DNA of 26,290 nt from Chara braunii (GCA_003427395.1 BFEA01000615.1:389372-415661); one strand, 5' to 3'; positions 1 to 10,695 are shown, counted from the stretch's first letter. Numbers and translations are program-made. Notes: generated by a model not told the origin, from the letters alone.

Positions 1-150
<150 letters not shown>

Positions 151-3100
151 TTCTGATCCTAATCAAGTCATCACCCGTAGTAGCAGCCGAATGCCGGTCA
201 CCCATCCCATAGTAAAAGATCAACTAAGTATGAACCGAATACTATGAACTTGTCAATGAGAAACTAGGACTAGCGAAAAGCACATGCACATGGGTTAAAG
301 ATCAACTAAGTGGGAACCGGAACATCACAACACAATTGATCTTGACAATTAGTGGAAAGCATATGCACATAGATGAGAGATCAACCAAGTAGGAACTGGA
401 ACATCACAATATACATGAACTTTGACAATGAGAAGCTAGAACTAGTGGAAAACACATGCACATAGGGGAGAGATCAACCAAGTAAGAACAAGAAAATCAC
501 AACATACATGAACATGACAATGAGAAGCTAAAGTTAGTGAAAGCACATGCACATAGATGAGAGATCAACCAAGTAGGAACCGGAACATCACAATACACAC
601 GAACATGACAATGAGAAGCTAGAACTAGTGAAAGCACATGCACATAGATGAGAGATCAACCAAGTAGGAACCGGAACATCCCAACACACATAAACATGAC
701 AATTAGAAGCTAGAACTAGTGGAAAGCAAATGCACATAGAGAAGAGATCAACTAAGTAAGATCTGGAACATCACATCCAGCATGAACTTGGCAATGGGAA
801 GCTAGAGTTAGTGGAACGCATATGCACATAGAGAAGAGATCAACAAAGTAAGAACCAGAACATCACAACATACATGAACATGACAATGAGGAGCTAGAAC
901 TAGTGAAAACACTTGCACATAGAGGAGAGTTCAACTAAGTAAAATCTGAAACATCACGGCACACATCAACATGACAATGAGAAACTAGAACTAGTGGAAA
1001 GCACATGCACATAAAGAAGAGATCACTAAATAAGATCCGAAACATCACCACATACATAAATATGACAATGAGAGGTCATAACTAGTGGAAAGCACATACA
1101 CATAGGGGAGAGATCAACTAAGTAAGAACCGGAACATCACAACATACATGAACATGACAATGAGAAGCTATAACTAGTGGAAAGCACATGCACATAAAGG
1201 AGAGATCAACTTAAACAAGAACCGGAACATCACATCAAGCATTAACTAGACAATGAGAAGTTAAAGCTAGTGGAAAGTACATGCACATAAAGAAGAGATC
1301 AACTTAGTAAGAATCGGACATGAACATGATAATGAGGAACTAGAAATAGGAAAAAACACTTGCACATAGAGGAGAGTTCAACTAAGTAAAATCCGGAACA
1401 TCACGGCACACATAAACATGATAATGAGAAGCTAGAACTAGTGGAAAGCACATGCACATAGAGGAGAGATCATCTAAGTAAGATCCGGAACATCACAACA
1501 CATATGAACATGACAACGAGAAGCTAGAGGTAGTGGAAAGCATATGCACGTAGAGGAGAGATCATCTAAGTAAGATCCGGAACATCACAACGCACATGAA
1601 CATGACAATGAGAAGCTAGAACTGGTGGAAAGCACATGCACAGAGAGAAGAGATAATCTAAGTAAGATCCGGATCATCACATCAAGCATGAACTTGACAA
1701 TGAGAAGCTAGAGCTGGTGGAAACCACATGCACATACAAGAGAGATCAACCAAGCAAGAACTGGAACATCACAACACACATGAACATGACAATGAGAAGC
1801 TAGAACTAGTGGAAAGCACATGCTCATAGAGAAAAAATCAACTAAGTAAGATCCGGAACATCACATCACACATGAACATGACAATCAGAAGCTCGAACTG
1901 GTGGAAAACACATGCACATAGAGAAGAGATCAACTAAGTAAGATCCGGAACGTCACATCAAGCATTAATTTGACAATGACAAGCTAGAACTAATGGAAAG
2001 CACATGCACATAAAGGAGAGATCAACTAAGCAAGAACCGAAACATCACAATCCACATGAACATGACAATGATAAGCTAAAACTAGTGGAAAGCACATGCA
2101 CATAGAGAACAGATAAACTAAGTAAGATCCGGAACATCACATCAAGCATGAACTTGACAATGAGAAGCTAGAGCTAGTGGAAAACACATGCAGAGGAGAG
2201 ATCATCTAAGTAAGATCTGGAACATCACAACAAGCATGAACTCGACAATGAGGAGCTAGAACTAGTGGAAAGCACATGCACATAGGGGAGAGATCATCTA
2301 AGTTAGATCCGAAACATCACAACACACATGAACATGACAATGAGAAGCTAGAGGTAGTGAAAAACATATGCATATAAAGGAGAGATCATCTAAGTCAGAT
2401 CCGAAACATCACATCAAGCATGAACTTGACAATGAGAAGCTAGAGCTAGTGGAAAACACATGCACATAGAGGAGAGATAAACTAAGTACGATCCGGAACC
2501 TCACATCACACATGAACATGATAATGAGAAGCTAGAACTGGTGGAAAGCACATGCTCATAGAGAAGAGATCAACTAAGTAAGATCAAGAACATCACATCA
2601 AGCATGAACTTGACTATGAGAAGCTAGAGCTAGTGGAAAGCACATGCACATAGAGAAGAGATCAACTAAGTAAGATCTGGAACATCACATCAAGCATGAA
2701 CTTAACAATGAGAAGCCAGAACTACTGGAAAACACATGCATCTAAAGGAGAGATCAACTAAGCAAGAACCGGAACATCACAATCCACATGAATATGACAA
2801 TGAGAAGCTAGAACTAGTAGAAAGCACATGCACATAGAGAAGAGATCAACTAAGTGAGATCCAGAACATCGCATCAAGCATGAAGTTGACCATGAAAAGT
2901 TAGAGCTAGTGGAAAGCACATGCACATAGAGGAAAAATCATCTAAGTAAGATCGAGAACATCACAACACGCATGAACTTGACAATGAGAAGGTAGAACTA
3001 GTGGAAAACACATGCACATAGGGGAGAGATCATCTAAGTAAGGTCCAGAACATCACAACACACATGAACATGACAATGAGAAGCTAGAGGTAGTGAAAAG

Positions 3101-3486
3101 CATATGCATATAGAGGAGAGATCATCTAAGTAAGATCCGGAACATCACATCAAGCATGAACTTGACAATGAGAAGCTACAGCTAGTGGGAAGCACATGCA
3201 CATAGAGGAGAGATCAACTAAGTAAGATCCGGAACATCACATCACACATGAACATGACAACAAGAAGCTAGAACTGGTGGAAAGCGCATGCACATAGAGA
3301 AGAGATCAACTAAGTAAGATCTGGAACGTCACATCAAGCATGAACTTGACAATGAGAAGCTAGAGCTAGTGGAAAGCATATNATCTGGAACATCACAACA
3401 CACATGAACATGACAATGAGAAGCTAGAACTAGTGGAAAGCACATGCACATAGAGAAGAGATCAACTAAGTAAGATCCGAAACATC
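151..3486. repeat. 92-bp satellite array, copy A
   Basis: About 36 head-to-tail monomers. The spacing of the recurring AGATCAACT/AGATCATCT word is 92 bp (for example 1467 to 1559, and 3211 to 3303). A monomer reads roughly GAGATCAACTAAGTAAGATC, CGGAACATCACAACACACAT, GAACATGACAATGAGAAGCT, AGAACTAGTGGAAAGCACAT, GCACATAGAGGA. Two alternating variants are visible: CACACATGAACATGACAATG and CAAGCATGAACTTGACAATG. The first 100 or so bases (151-250) are a divergent edge. The array has no open reading frame of note. A single N at 3382 marks a shortened junction. Confidence 0.95.
3382..3382. other. Ambiguous base at a shortened satellite junction
   Basis: The only N in the window. The monomer before it stops after GGAAAGCATAT, and the next resumes at ATCTGGAACATC, so about 30 bases of the normal 92-bp unit are missing here. 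This looks like an assembly join inside the array, so the monomer count of this array should not be trusted. Confidence 0.8.
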
Positions 3487-4403
3487 GCATACTATCATGT
3501 TAATGAAAGCAAGAGTCTAAGTAGGCTAGATCACCAAGGTTGAACCTAAAGGTCATCCATGAAAGAAGCGGTGCACTCCCTACTAGTGTGTGAGTGAAAG
3601 GCATGAACTTGAGTAGGCTAGATCACCAAGGTTGAACCAAGGATCATTCATGAAAGAAGCGGTGTACTCCCTACTAGTGTGTGAGTGAAACGCATGAACC
3701 TGAGCAGGCTAAATGAGGAAGATTATATCAAGATTATCCATGGAAGTAGCGGTGCACTACCTACTAGTGTGTGGATGAAAAGCATGAACTTGAGTAGGTT
3801 AAATCACAAAAATTGCATCAAAGATCATCCATGGAAGTAGTGGTCCACTACCTACTATTGCGTGAGTGAAAAGCAAGAGTGTGTGTAGGCTAGATCACCA
3901 AGATAGCAGCAAAGATCATCCATGAAAATAGTGGTGAACTACGTACTAGTGTGTGAGTGAAAAGCAAGAGTAAAAGTAGGCTAGATCACCAAGATTGCAT
4001 CAAAGATCATTCATGGAAGCTGTGGTGCACTACCTACTAGTGTATGAGTGAAAAGCAAGAACTTAAGTAGGCTAGATCACCAAGATTGCATCAAAGATCA
4101 TTCACGGAAGTAGCGATGTACTACCTACTAGTGTGTAAGTGAAAAGCATGAGTGTGGGTAAGCTAGATCACCAAGATTGCATCAAAGATCATCCATGGAA
4201 GTAGCGGTGCACTACGTACTAGTGTGTGAGTAAAAATCATTAGTGTGAGTAACTTAGATCACCAAGATTGCATCGAAGATCATCCATGGAAGTGGTGGCG
4301 CACCACCTACTAGTGTGTGAGTGAAAAGCAAGAACTTGAGTAGGCTAGATCACCAAGATTGCATCAAAGATCATCCATGGAAGTAGCGGTGCACTACCTA
4401 CTA
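3487..4403. repeat. 91-bp satellite array, copy A, first part
   Basis: About ten tandem monomers of 91 bp, measured from the recurring GTGTGTGAGTGAAAAGCATG word (for example 4313 to the interrupted next unit). A typical unit contains AACTTGAGTAGGCTAGATCA, CCAAGATTGCATCAAAGATC, ATCCATGGAAGTAGCGGTGC and ACTACCTACTA. The switch from the 92-bp family occurs at GCATACTATCATG (3487), and the same switch occurs at 25707 in the second copy. The array is split by a 544-bp insertion at 4404. Confidence 0.93.
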
Positions 4404-4947
4404 TCGTCTTCACTCGAAAATAACTCCCAGGCGTTAAACTCAACTTACCCTTAAAAAATCTGATTTTCGTTTTTACTTGTTTTTTTTTAAATAGAATGCC
4501 CCTTCAAATAGAAAGCCCAGCCGTTATATCCGAATAGAACGCCCGGGCGTTATATTCGAATGTAACATGGGCAGAGTGCCTTCAAAAGGTTGTATACATG
4601 GGTTTTGAAGGGCGAGGAAGGGGGTATACATGAGTTTTGAAGAGGGTTGAATGGGGTTTTGACTTCCAAGGGATATATTTTGGCTTTAGTTTTTGTTTTT
4701 ATTTTTTATTTCCAAGTTTATAAGGAGTTCTAAACTGACTCTCAGCCTAAAGTTGGTCGTATTCCAATTCTGGACAACATATTTTTTTTTTCAGAATTTT
4801 TTGATTTTTTTTTTCGGAATTTTGGGGTCTCGCATGAGTTACCACAAATTTACTGAATATAACGTCCGGGCATTATAAACGAATATAACGCCTGGCGGAC
4901 GTTATATTCGTACACAACGCCCGAGCGTTATTTTCGGGTGAACACGG
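4404..4947. mobile_element. 544-bp TIR element (MITE-like) with TA target duplication
   Basis: The ends form imperfect terminal inverted repeats: 4404-4435 against the reverse complement of 4916-4947, 26 of 32 positions identical by eye, sharing the core CGAAAATAAC. A TA dinucleotide flanks both sides (4402-4403 and 4948-4949). Removing the element plus one TA restores an exact 91-bp satellite monomer. Inside are further near-palindromes built on CGAATATAACGCCCGGGCGT, at 4531-4558 and 4856-4920, and a T-rich centre. A 61-codon open frame (4693-4878) is Phe/Leu-rich low complexity and not a transposase. The TA duplication fits a non-autonomous Tc1/mariner-type element, but I do not recognise the family from its ends. 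Confidence 0.85.
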
Positions 4948-4949
4948 TA

Positions 4950-5515
4950 GTGTGTGAGTGAAAAGCATGAACTTGAATACGCTAGACTACCAAGATTGCA
5001 TAAAAGATCATCCATGGAAGTAGCGGTGCACTACCTACTAGTGTGTGAGTGAAAAGCATGCGTATGAGTAGGCTAGATCACCAAGATTGAATCAAAGATC
5101 ATCCATGGAAGTTGCGGTGCACTACCTACTAGTGTATGAGTAAAAAACAAGAACTTGAGTAGGCTAGATCACCAAGATTGCATCAAAGATCATCCATTGA
5201 AGTAGCGGTGCACTACCTACTAGTGTATGAGTGAAAAGCACGAACTTGAGTAGGCTAGATCACCAAGATAGCATCAAAGATCATCCATGGAAGTAGCGGT
5301 GCACTACCTACTAGTGTGTGAGTGAAAAACGTGAGAGTGAGTAAGCTGGATCACCAAGATTGCGTCAAAGATCATCCATGGAAGTTGCGGTGCACTACCT
5401 ACTAGTGTATGAGTGAAAAGCAAGAAGTTCAGTAGGCTAGATCACCAAGATTGCATCAAAGATCATCCATGGAAGTAGCGATGCACTGCCTACTAGTATA
5501 TGAGTGAAAAACACG
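4950..5515. repeat. 91-bp satellite array, copy A, second part
   Basis: About six further monomers of the same 91-bp family (GTGTGTGAG words at 4950 and 5041, GTGTATGAG at 5132). They continue in phase from the monomer that ends at 4403 once the TIR element is removed. Confidence 0.93.
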
Positions 5516-6436
5516 AGTGTGAGTAGCCCAAATCACAAGTAACCAACATGACATCATCCATAGAAGAATCGGAGCACTACCTACAAGTGTGTGAATGAAA
5601 AACAAGAGTTGCACTAGGCTATCTCACAAGATTTCGGCAAGAGATCATCCGTGGAAGAATCGGAGGATCTCCTACTAACATGTGAGTGAAGAACAAGAGT
5701 TTGAGTAGCCCAAATCACAAGCAACCAACATGACATCATTCATAGAAGAATCGGAGCACTACCTACCAGTATATGAGTGAAAACAAGAGTCTGAGTAACC
5801 CAAATCACAAGTAACCAACATGACATCATCCATAGAAGAATCGAAGCACTACCGACGAGTATGTGAGTGAAGAACAAGAGTTTGAGTAACTCAAATCACA
5901 AGTAACCAACATGAGATCATCCATAGAAGAATCGGAGCACTACCTACTGGTATATGAGTGAAAAACAAGAGTTTGAGTAACCCAAATCATAAGACATGAC
6001 ATCATCCATAGAAGAATCGGAGCACTACCTGCTGGTGTGTGAATGAAAAACAAGAGTTGCACTAGGCCATCTCACAAGATTTAAGCAAGAGATCATCCAT
6101 GGAAGAATCGGAGGATCTCCTTCTAACATGTGAGTGAAGAACAAGAGTTTGAGTAACCCAAATCACAAGTAACCAACATGACATCATCCATAGAAGAATC
6201 GGAGCACTACCTTCTAGTATTTGAGTGAAAAACAAGAGTTCGAGTAGCTCAAATCACAAGTAACCAACATGAGATCATCCATAGAAGAATCGGAATACTA
6301 CCTACTAGTATATGAGTGAAAAACAAGAGTTTGAGTAACTCAAATCACAACTAACCAACATGACATCATCCATAGAAAAATCGGAGCACTACCTACTAGT
6401 ATGTGAGTGAAGAATCAAGAGTTTGAGTATCTCAAT
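5516..6436. repeat. Third satellite subfamily, 91 bp, with a 448-bp higher-order repeat
   Basis: About ten monomers of a diverged 91-bp unit containing CAAATCACAAGTAACCAACA, TGACATCATCCATAGAAGAA and TCGGAGCACTACC. GAGTGAA words at 5775, 5865 and 5956 give the period. An unusual monomer with GTTGCACTAGGC and GGAGGATCTCC occurs twice, near 5591-5690 and 6039-6135. The two copies are 448 bp apart, about five monomers, and their following monomers also match. This is a short higher-order repeat. Confidence 0.9.
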
Positions 6437-6527
6437 AAGAAGAAGAATATGAAGAAGAAGAAGTAGAAGAAGAAGAAGATGAAGAATAAGGAGAAGGAGA
6501 GGAGAAAGAAGAAGAAGAAGGATAAGG

Positions 6528-6560
<33 letters not shown>

Positions 6561-6709
6561 AGAAGAAGAAGAAGAAAAAGAAGAAGAAAAAGAAGAAGAG
6601 AAAGAAGATGATGAAAAAGAAGAAGAAGAGGATGAAGAAGAAGAAGAAGAAGAAGAAGAAGAAGAAGAAGAAGAGGAAGGAGATGCAGAAAAAAATAAAG
6701 AAGAAGATG
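6437..6709. repeat. GAA/AAG microsatellite
   Basis: A purine-only trinucleotide tract (GAA with AAG, GAT and AAA variants) that abuts the satellite array. Open frames on both strands here give only poly-Lys/Arg or poly-Leu/Phe and are spurious. Long GAA tracts are known to form triplex structures and to vary in length. Confidence 0.95.
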
Positions 6710-7282
6710 CATCCTCTTCCTTCCACTCACCTTGTTAGTGTCTTGGAGATGGAGTCTCAATCTTGATGAGGCTTTCCTCCTCCTTGCATAACTCCTCTTT
6801 GGTTATGGCCCCCTTCTTCAAGCCTCTCTCCTTCCTTTCTCACCTCTTCCCAAGTTGCCTCAAACTCTCATCATCATCGTTATGGAGTCGTCCCCTCTAA
6901 GAGGGCTAATGGGGCTCCCTCTAACCTCTCTCTCTTCCTCACACCCACGGGGCTATGGCGGATCACCTCCCCTAGTGCCAGCCTCACTACCTCTAGTTTC
7001 TAGAGCTCCTCTCCCTAGCTCATGACCTCCACCAAACTCCCAAACTAGAATGGACTCTCCTCTCCTCTCTCCAAGTGAAAGAGTGCTCTCATGAGCTTAC
7101 TTGGGCAGCGTGGGCATTCCTCATGCAAGACTGAATTCCCAGCTTATGTAGGTTGAAACCAGCAATCCGCCCAGCCCATGAGTCTCCCCATGAGCCTTGA
7201 GGTGAACCGAGATACCCCTAAGGCAAAATTGCACTACTAGGTCTTTCTAGAGGTACCCGGACCTCTTTTTAGCCAAGTACAT

Positions 7283-7315
7283 GCAGTCCGAGTGGTTGGT
7301 ACCAACTCGGATTGC
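7283..7315. repeat. Inverted repeat of the TCCGAG...CTCGGA family
   Basis: The ten-base left arm GCAGTCCGAG (7283-7292) pairs with CTCGGATTGC (7306-7315), with one G-T wobble. The loop contains GGTTGGTACCAA, itself partly palindromic. The arm sequence recurs in the palindromes at 8266-8285 and about 9029-9048. Confidence 0.7.
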
Positions 7316-7822
7316 CTCTTGGCCTACTCTGGCCTCCTTTTTGCCTCACAAATGCTTCCCCCTTGGGTCCTAATGCCCAAGGGGCAATTTTACTTGAAAG
7401 AAAAAGACCTTGCGGGTCTTTTTCTCGATTTTTTCAGTTTGTATCTCATTTTTGGTAGGCCGAGATATTTTTCCTCGCAACGGCACCTTTTCAGCCTTGG
7501 ATCTGGCTGAGATCTAAGGCCAGCAATAATCCGTGCCACCCCCTAGTAGCCCTTGCTTCAATTTTGAGCCCGTAAGTCCACTTTTTCAATTTTTTGTGCA
7601 TCTGGCTCTCTTTTTGGGCCAAATGCACAGTTTTATTTTTTTCCCCTCTTTTGTTTCTTTCCATTTTGGGCTGCCACCTCATTCCGGAGCTAGCCGTTTT
7701 GAGCTGGCCCACAAAAAACGGCTATTTCCTCTCCACCATGAGATCTAATCTCAGATCCATGGTCCAAAAGAAAACCTGCCACTTCCTTTTTGCATTGTCT
7801 CTAATTTTATTCTGATCTTATT

Positions 7823-7849
7823 GAGATATGGCCCCAAGGGCCATATCTC
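7823..7849. repeat. 11-bp perfect inverted repeat, 5-base loop
   Basis: GAGATATGGCC (7823-7833) and GGCCATATCTC (7839-7849) are exact reverse complements around CCAAG. The stem would be stable as a hairpin or cruciform. No T-run follows that would suggest a terminator, and no gene is adjacent. Confidence 0.75.
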
Positions 7850-7896
7850 TACAATCCGGATTGCCCTCCCTCATTGTAGGAAGGATGAGGTCACAG

Positions 7897-7931
7897 TTGG
7901 GACCTGCCAGTCCCTATTGTGCAGGTCCCAA
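7897..7931. repeat. Hairpin, copy 1: 11-bp arms
   Basis: TTGGGACCTGC (7897-7907) is the exact reverse complement of GCAGGTCCCAA (7921-7931), with a 13-base loop. The counterpart in the second copy of the 765-bp unit is at 8670-8707. Confidence 0.8.
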
Positions 7932-8265
7932 TAGGCCGACACACTCTCCTCCACTCTTTTCTCCCTTTTTGTCTCATTCTCCCTCATTTCCCTCTCATTT
8001 TTTTTATTTTTATTTTTTTTCAGTTGTGACAAGTGTCAAACTGCAGTGCACCCTCTTTCTAGGCCCTAGGACCTCATTCAAGGCCAGGTTCATGGCTGGC
8101 TCTTGGTCGTTATATCTCGGATTCCAACCATGGCACCCCCATGCTCCTAGAGGGCTCCACTTGGCCTCTGTTTGTCCAATTTTCAACCCTCTTTGCTCCG
8201 ATTTTCTAAGAGCAGTCTTTTTCTCATGTTGAGCCTCTTCAAACCCTATTTTCTCATGCATAGCT

Positions 8266-8285
8266 AGTCCGAGATATCTCGGACT
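8266..8285. repeat. Perfect 20-bp palindrome AGTCCGAGATATCTCGGACT
   Basis: The sequence equals its own reverse complement. Flanking TAGC (8261-8264) and GCTA (8286-8289) extend the pairing across a one-base bulge. A degenerate version sits at about 9029-9048. Half-sites of the same type occur at about 8112 and 8878. Confidence 0.85.
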
Positions 8286-8596
8286 GCTAGGCAGCCTTCC
8301 CAATACTATTATTTTGCTTTCTTTTCTCCCCATAACTCTCCCACTTGCCCTCACTAGTGCTTGCACTAGCGGCCAATTCCCAAGTGTATCCGGACTTGTT
8401 TTGGCTCCGGATGCACCTAAAACATGTGTTTCTCCTCATGCATGTAATCCGTTTTGATCCGGTTGCATGAGACCTTGATTTTCTTTTATTTTCTCTGCAA
8501 AAATCAAAGAAAATCAAAGTCATTTGTAACCGTCATATCCCATAATGAATTTGGTCACGGATGAATCTCCTCAAGTGACCGTTTTTTACCGTTAAG

Positions 8597-8665
8597 GTTT
8601 TTTTTTCTTTTTTTTTTTTTTCTTTTCTCTTTTCTTTTTTTTTCTTTTTTTTTCCTCCTTTCTTG
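8597..8665. repeat. Poly-T / pyrimidine tract
   Basis: Nearly uninterrupted T runs with C interruptions between the two 765-bp copies. It is low complexity and is not a gene boundary signal that I can tie to any ORF. Confidence 0.9.
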
Positions 8666-8669
8666 GATA

Positions 8670-8707
8670 GTAGGGACCTGCCAGTTCCTACTTGTGGCAG
8701 TCCCTAC
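8670..8707. repeat. Hairpin, copy 2
   Basis: GTAGGGACCTGCCA (8670-8683) pairs with TGGCAGTCCCTAC (8695-8707) with one bulged C. Relative to copy 1, a T-A pair next to the GGG/CCC core has become A-T, so both sides changed while pairing was kept. Confidence 0.75.
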
Positions 8708-9245
8708 TGACGGCCAACTCACTCACTCCCTCTCACTCTTTTTGTTTTATTCTCCCACATTTTCTTTTATTTTCTCTCTATTTTCTAGCGTGCCAAGTGT
8801 CAAGTGGTCGTTAAGGCCCTTTTCTAACCTCTTCCTCTTAGTTTTGACCCTTCCTATGCCCAAAGTGCAGCCCATTATATCTCGGACTGCAATAATGGTC
8901 TTCTCATGCCCATGAGAGTTTCCCTTCACTCCTATTTTCCTCTCATAGTGGCCCCTCCTACTCCGATTTTCTCTGGGAGGGTTATTTTTCACATGGGGTT
9001 TCTTTTGACTCCATTTTCTTGGGGGAGGCTAGTCCGAGATTTTTCGGATTGCTCCCATGCCTCCCACTTCTATTTTCTTTACTTTTTCTTTTTCTTTTGG
9101 CCTTCCCGTTTGTTACCACTAGTGCTTGCGCTAGTGGTGCTAATATTCTTGGCCGTCAAGATGTCGATCTTGACAGTGCACCTTGCCCTTATTATTTTCC
9201 CTCATGCGGTGTCGCCGTTTCTTCTTGGGACTTTCACATGTCCCC

Positions 9246-9385
9246 GCCACTTGTCCCGTCGGTGGTCCCCGACACTTAGTCCCGCCGGTGGTCCCCGACA
9301 CTTAATCCCACCGGTGGTCCCCGACACTTAGTCCCGCCAGGGGTCCCCGACACTTAGTCCCGCGGGTGGTCCTCGACACATTTCG
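9246..9385. repeat. 26-bp minisatellite, about five copies
   Basis: The unit GGTGGTCCCCGACACTTAGT plus CCCGCC starts at 9261, 9287, 9313, 9339 and 9365, exactly 26 bp apart, with a partial unit before (9246-9260). It is GC-rich compared with its surroundings. The period is not a multiple of three, so it is not a coding repeat. Confidence 0.93.
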
Positions 9386-10170
9386 CCCCGGATGCCATTA
9401 TTTTTACTTAGTCCCACGTGGCCCCGGGTGCCTTTCCCCCAGGTGTCCCACGTCCCTTGGGCATTTTCCCGCCCCATGGTGACCCCTCTCCCTTGTCTTT
9501 TCTTGCGCCTTGTGCGCACCGATTTCTTTAGTCGTGGGCCTCCGCTTCGAGGCTCCCGTAAGTGGCCCCCACGTTGGCCCCTCATTCTCTAGCTTCCCAT
9601 AGCCCCAGGGTCATCCATCTCTCGACTTTCTCATTTTTTTATCGCTGCCGTGCTGCATTTGTTGGTTCAAGGGCTCTTTGGCCTTAGTGTTTATTGCATT
9701 CCAACGGCCCTCCCGGCCTCATGCTACGTCTTATATGCCCCTGCTCCTGCGCTTATTCTCGTGCCGCTGCTGGTTTTCTCCTCCTGTGGTTTTCACCCCA
9801 GGATATCACTCCCTCTCGTGGCCTAATCCTTTGTCTTTTCTCTCTCCTGCCGCCTCACTCCAGATTTCTCTGTTGTGCACAGTTCGCCCATATTCAGTCT
9901 CTCGAGTGATGGGAAGTTATTCGAGACTCACCAGTCCCGACACGTTCCCCCCACTCATTCACGATGTCCTCATCACGCACCAATCTCTTGTCAGTGTTTT
10001 GTGGAAGGATAGACGGGAGAAGAGGAGAAGATGTTATGGGTAGTTAGTTGTTAGGGTCCATTTTCACTTTTCTTGCTCTTTACTCGGTTTTCTTCTAGTT
10101 TCCGGCCTTGGAACGGAGAGGGGTGTATAGGGTCAAGCTTTTTTTGTCCCTTAGGCTTTTCACATTTCAT
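9386..10170. other. No recognisable gene
   Basis: Pyrimidine-rich on the plus strand. Overlapping open frames (for example 9678-10043) are Pro/Ser/Leu-rich and have no recognisable motif. I see no RNA gene or element terminus. Confidence 0.5.
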
Positions 10171-10361
10171 TCATCACCTGTAGTACATCAAAACCCTATT
10201 TTGTCTCATTCATCACCCGTAGTACATCAAAACCCCTTTCGTCGCGTTCATCACCCTCAGAGCATAAAAACCCCTTTCGTCTCGTTCATCACCCTCAGAG
10301 CATAAAAACCCCTTTCGTCTCATTCATCACCCGTAGTACATCAAAACCCCTTTCCAGTTTT
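10171..10361. repeat. 38-bp minisatellite, five copies
   Basis: The unit begins TCATCACCCGTAGTACATCA and ends AAACCCCTTTCGTCTCAT. Starts are at 10171, 10210, 10248, 10286 and 10324. Two internal copies carry CCTCAGAGCATAAAA in place of CCGTAGTACATCAAA, so there are two unit subtypes. Confidence 0.92.
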
Positions 10362-10695
10362 CCTCCTTTCGTTGCCCCTGCTTCTCCTTCGTGTCTTATA
10401 ATCCCAGACACCCTTTGGTTGATCCTCCTTACATCCCTTACCAACCAGACCCCTTTTCCGGCTTCCGTCACCCTTAATACATTTTCTTCTTGGCTTTTCG
10501 ACCCGTGCAATCCACGCCTCCCGTCATTCTTTCCTCAATCTTATGCTTAGCTAAATTCACATTTCTTTTTCCCATGTCCTTTTGCCCAACTTTCTTTAGC
10601 CCTGCCAATTTCGCATGCACGTCACCCTCATTCGACCTTTCTTATACCCAATCTCAAAAATGCGTGTCAGTTAGTTCATTTCATTTGCATCTTCG
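10362..10695. other. No recognisable gene
   Basis: Short spacer between two minisatellites. It is C/T-rich, with no coding, RNA or regulatory feature that I can support. Confidence 0.5.

Larger units (their letters stand above)
6710..7896. other. Non-coding, pyrimidine-rich sequence with small inverted repeats
   Basis: No frame here has protein-like composition or recognisable motifs, and open frames on both strands are short and overlap one another. Two inverted repeats stand out: 7283-7292 paired with 7306-7315, and 7823-7833 paired with 7839-7849. Otherwise I see only C/T-rich tracts and scattered words of the TCCGAGAT type that recur further right. Confidence 0.6.
7840..9150. repeat. Two diverged tandem copies of a unit of about 765 bp
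   Basis: Landmarks occur twice in the same order: GGGACCTGCCAGT at 7899 and 8672 (773 apart), AGTCCGAGAT at 8266 and about 9029 (763 apart), and CACTAGTGCTTG at 8352 and 9117 (765 apart). The stretches between are alignable but diverged and rich in C and T. Each copy carries three inverted repeats. No coding function is apparent. The unit is too diverged for a recent duplication, and I see no element termini. Confidence 0.7.

Noticed and set aside
168-182. The 15-mer TCATCACCCGTAGTA is shared between the satellite head (168 and 22688) and the 38-bp minisatellite (10210, 10324)
   Set aside because: One exact 15-mer between repeats in a 26-kb window is not far from chance expectation, and the flanks do not align.
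4693-4878. 61-codon ORF inside the TIR element as a possible transposase remnant
   Set aside because: It is a Phe/Leu/Ser-rich translation of T-runs, with no DDE or DNA-binding motif and far too short.
151-6436. The regularly spaced repeats considered as a CRISPR array
   Set aside because: The whole 91-92 bp unit is conserved with no unique spacers. The units are contiguous satellite monomers in eukaryote-like DNA, with no cas genes.
6389-6766. Open frames on both strands across the GAA tract
   Set aside because: They encode only Lys/Arg/Glu or Leu/Phe runs and arise from the trinucleotide repeat.
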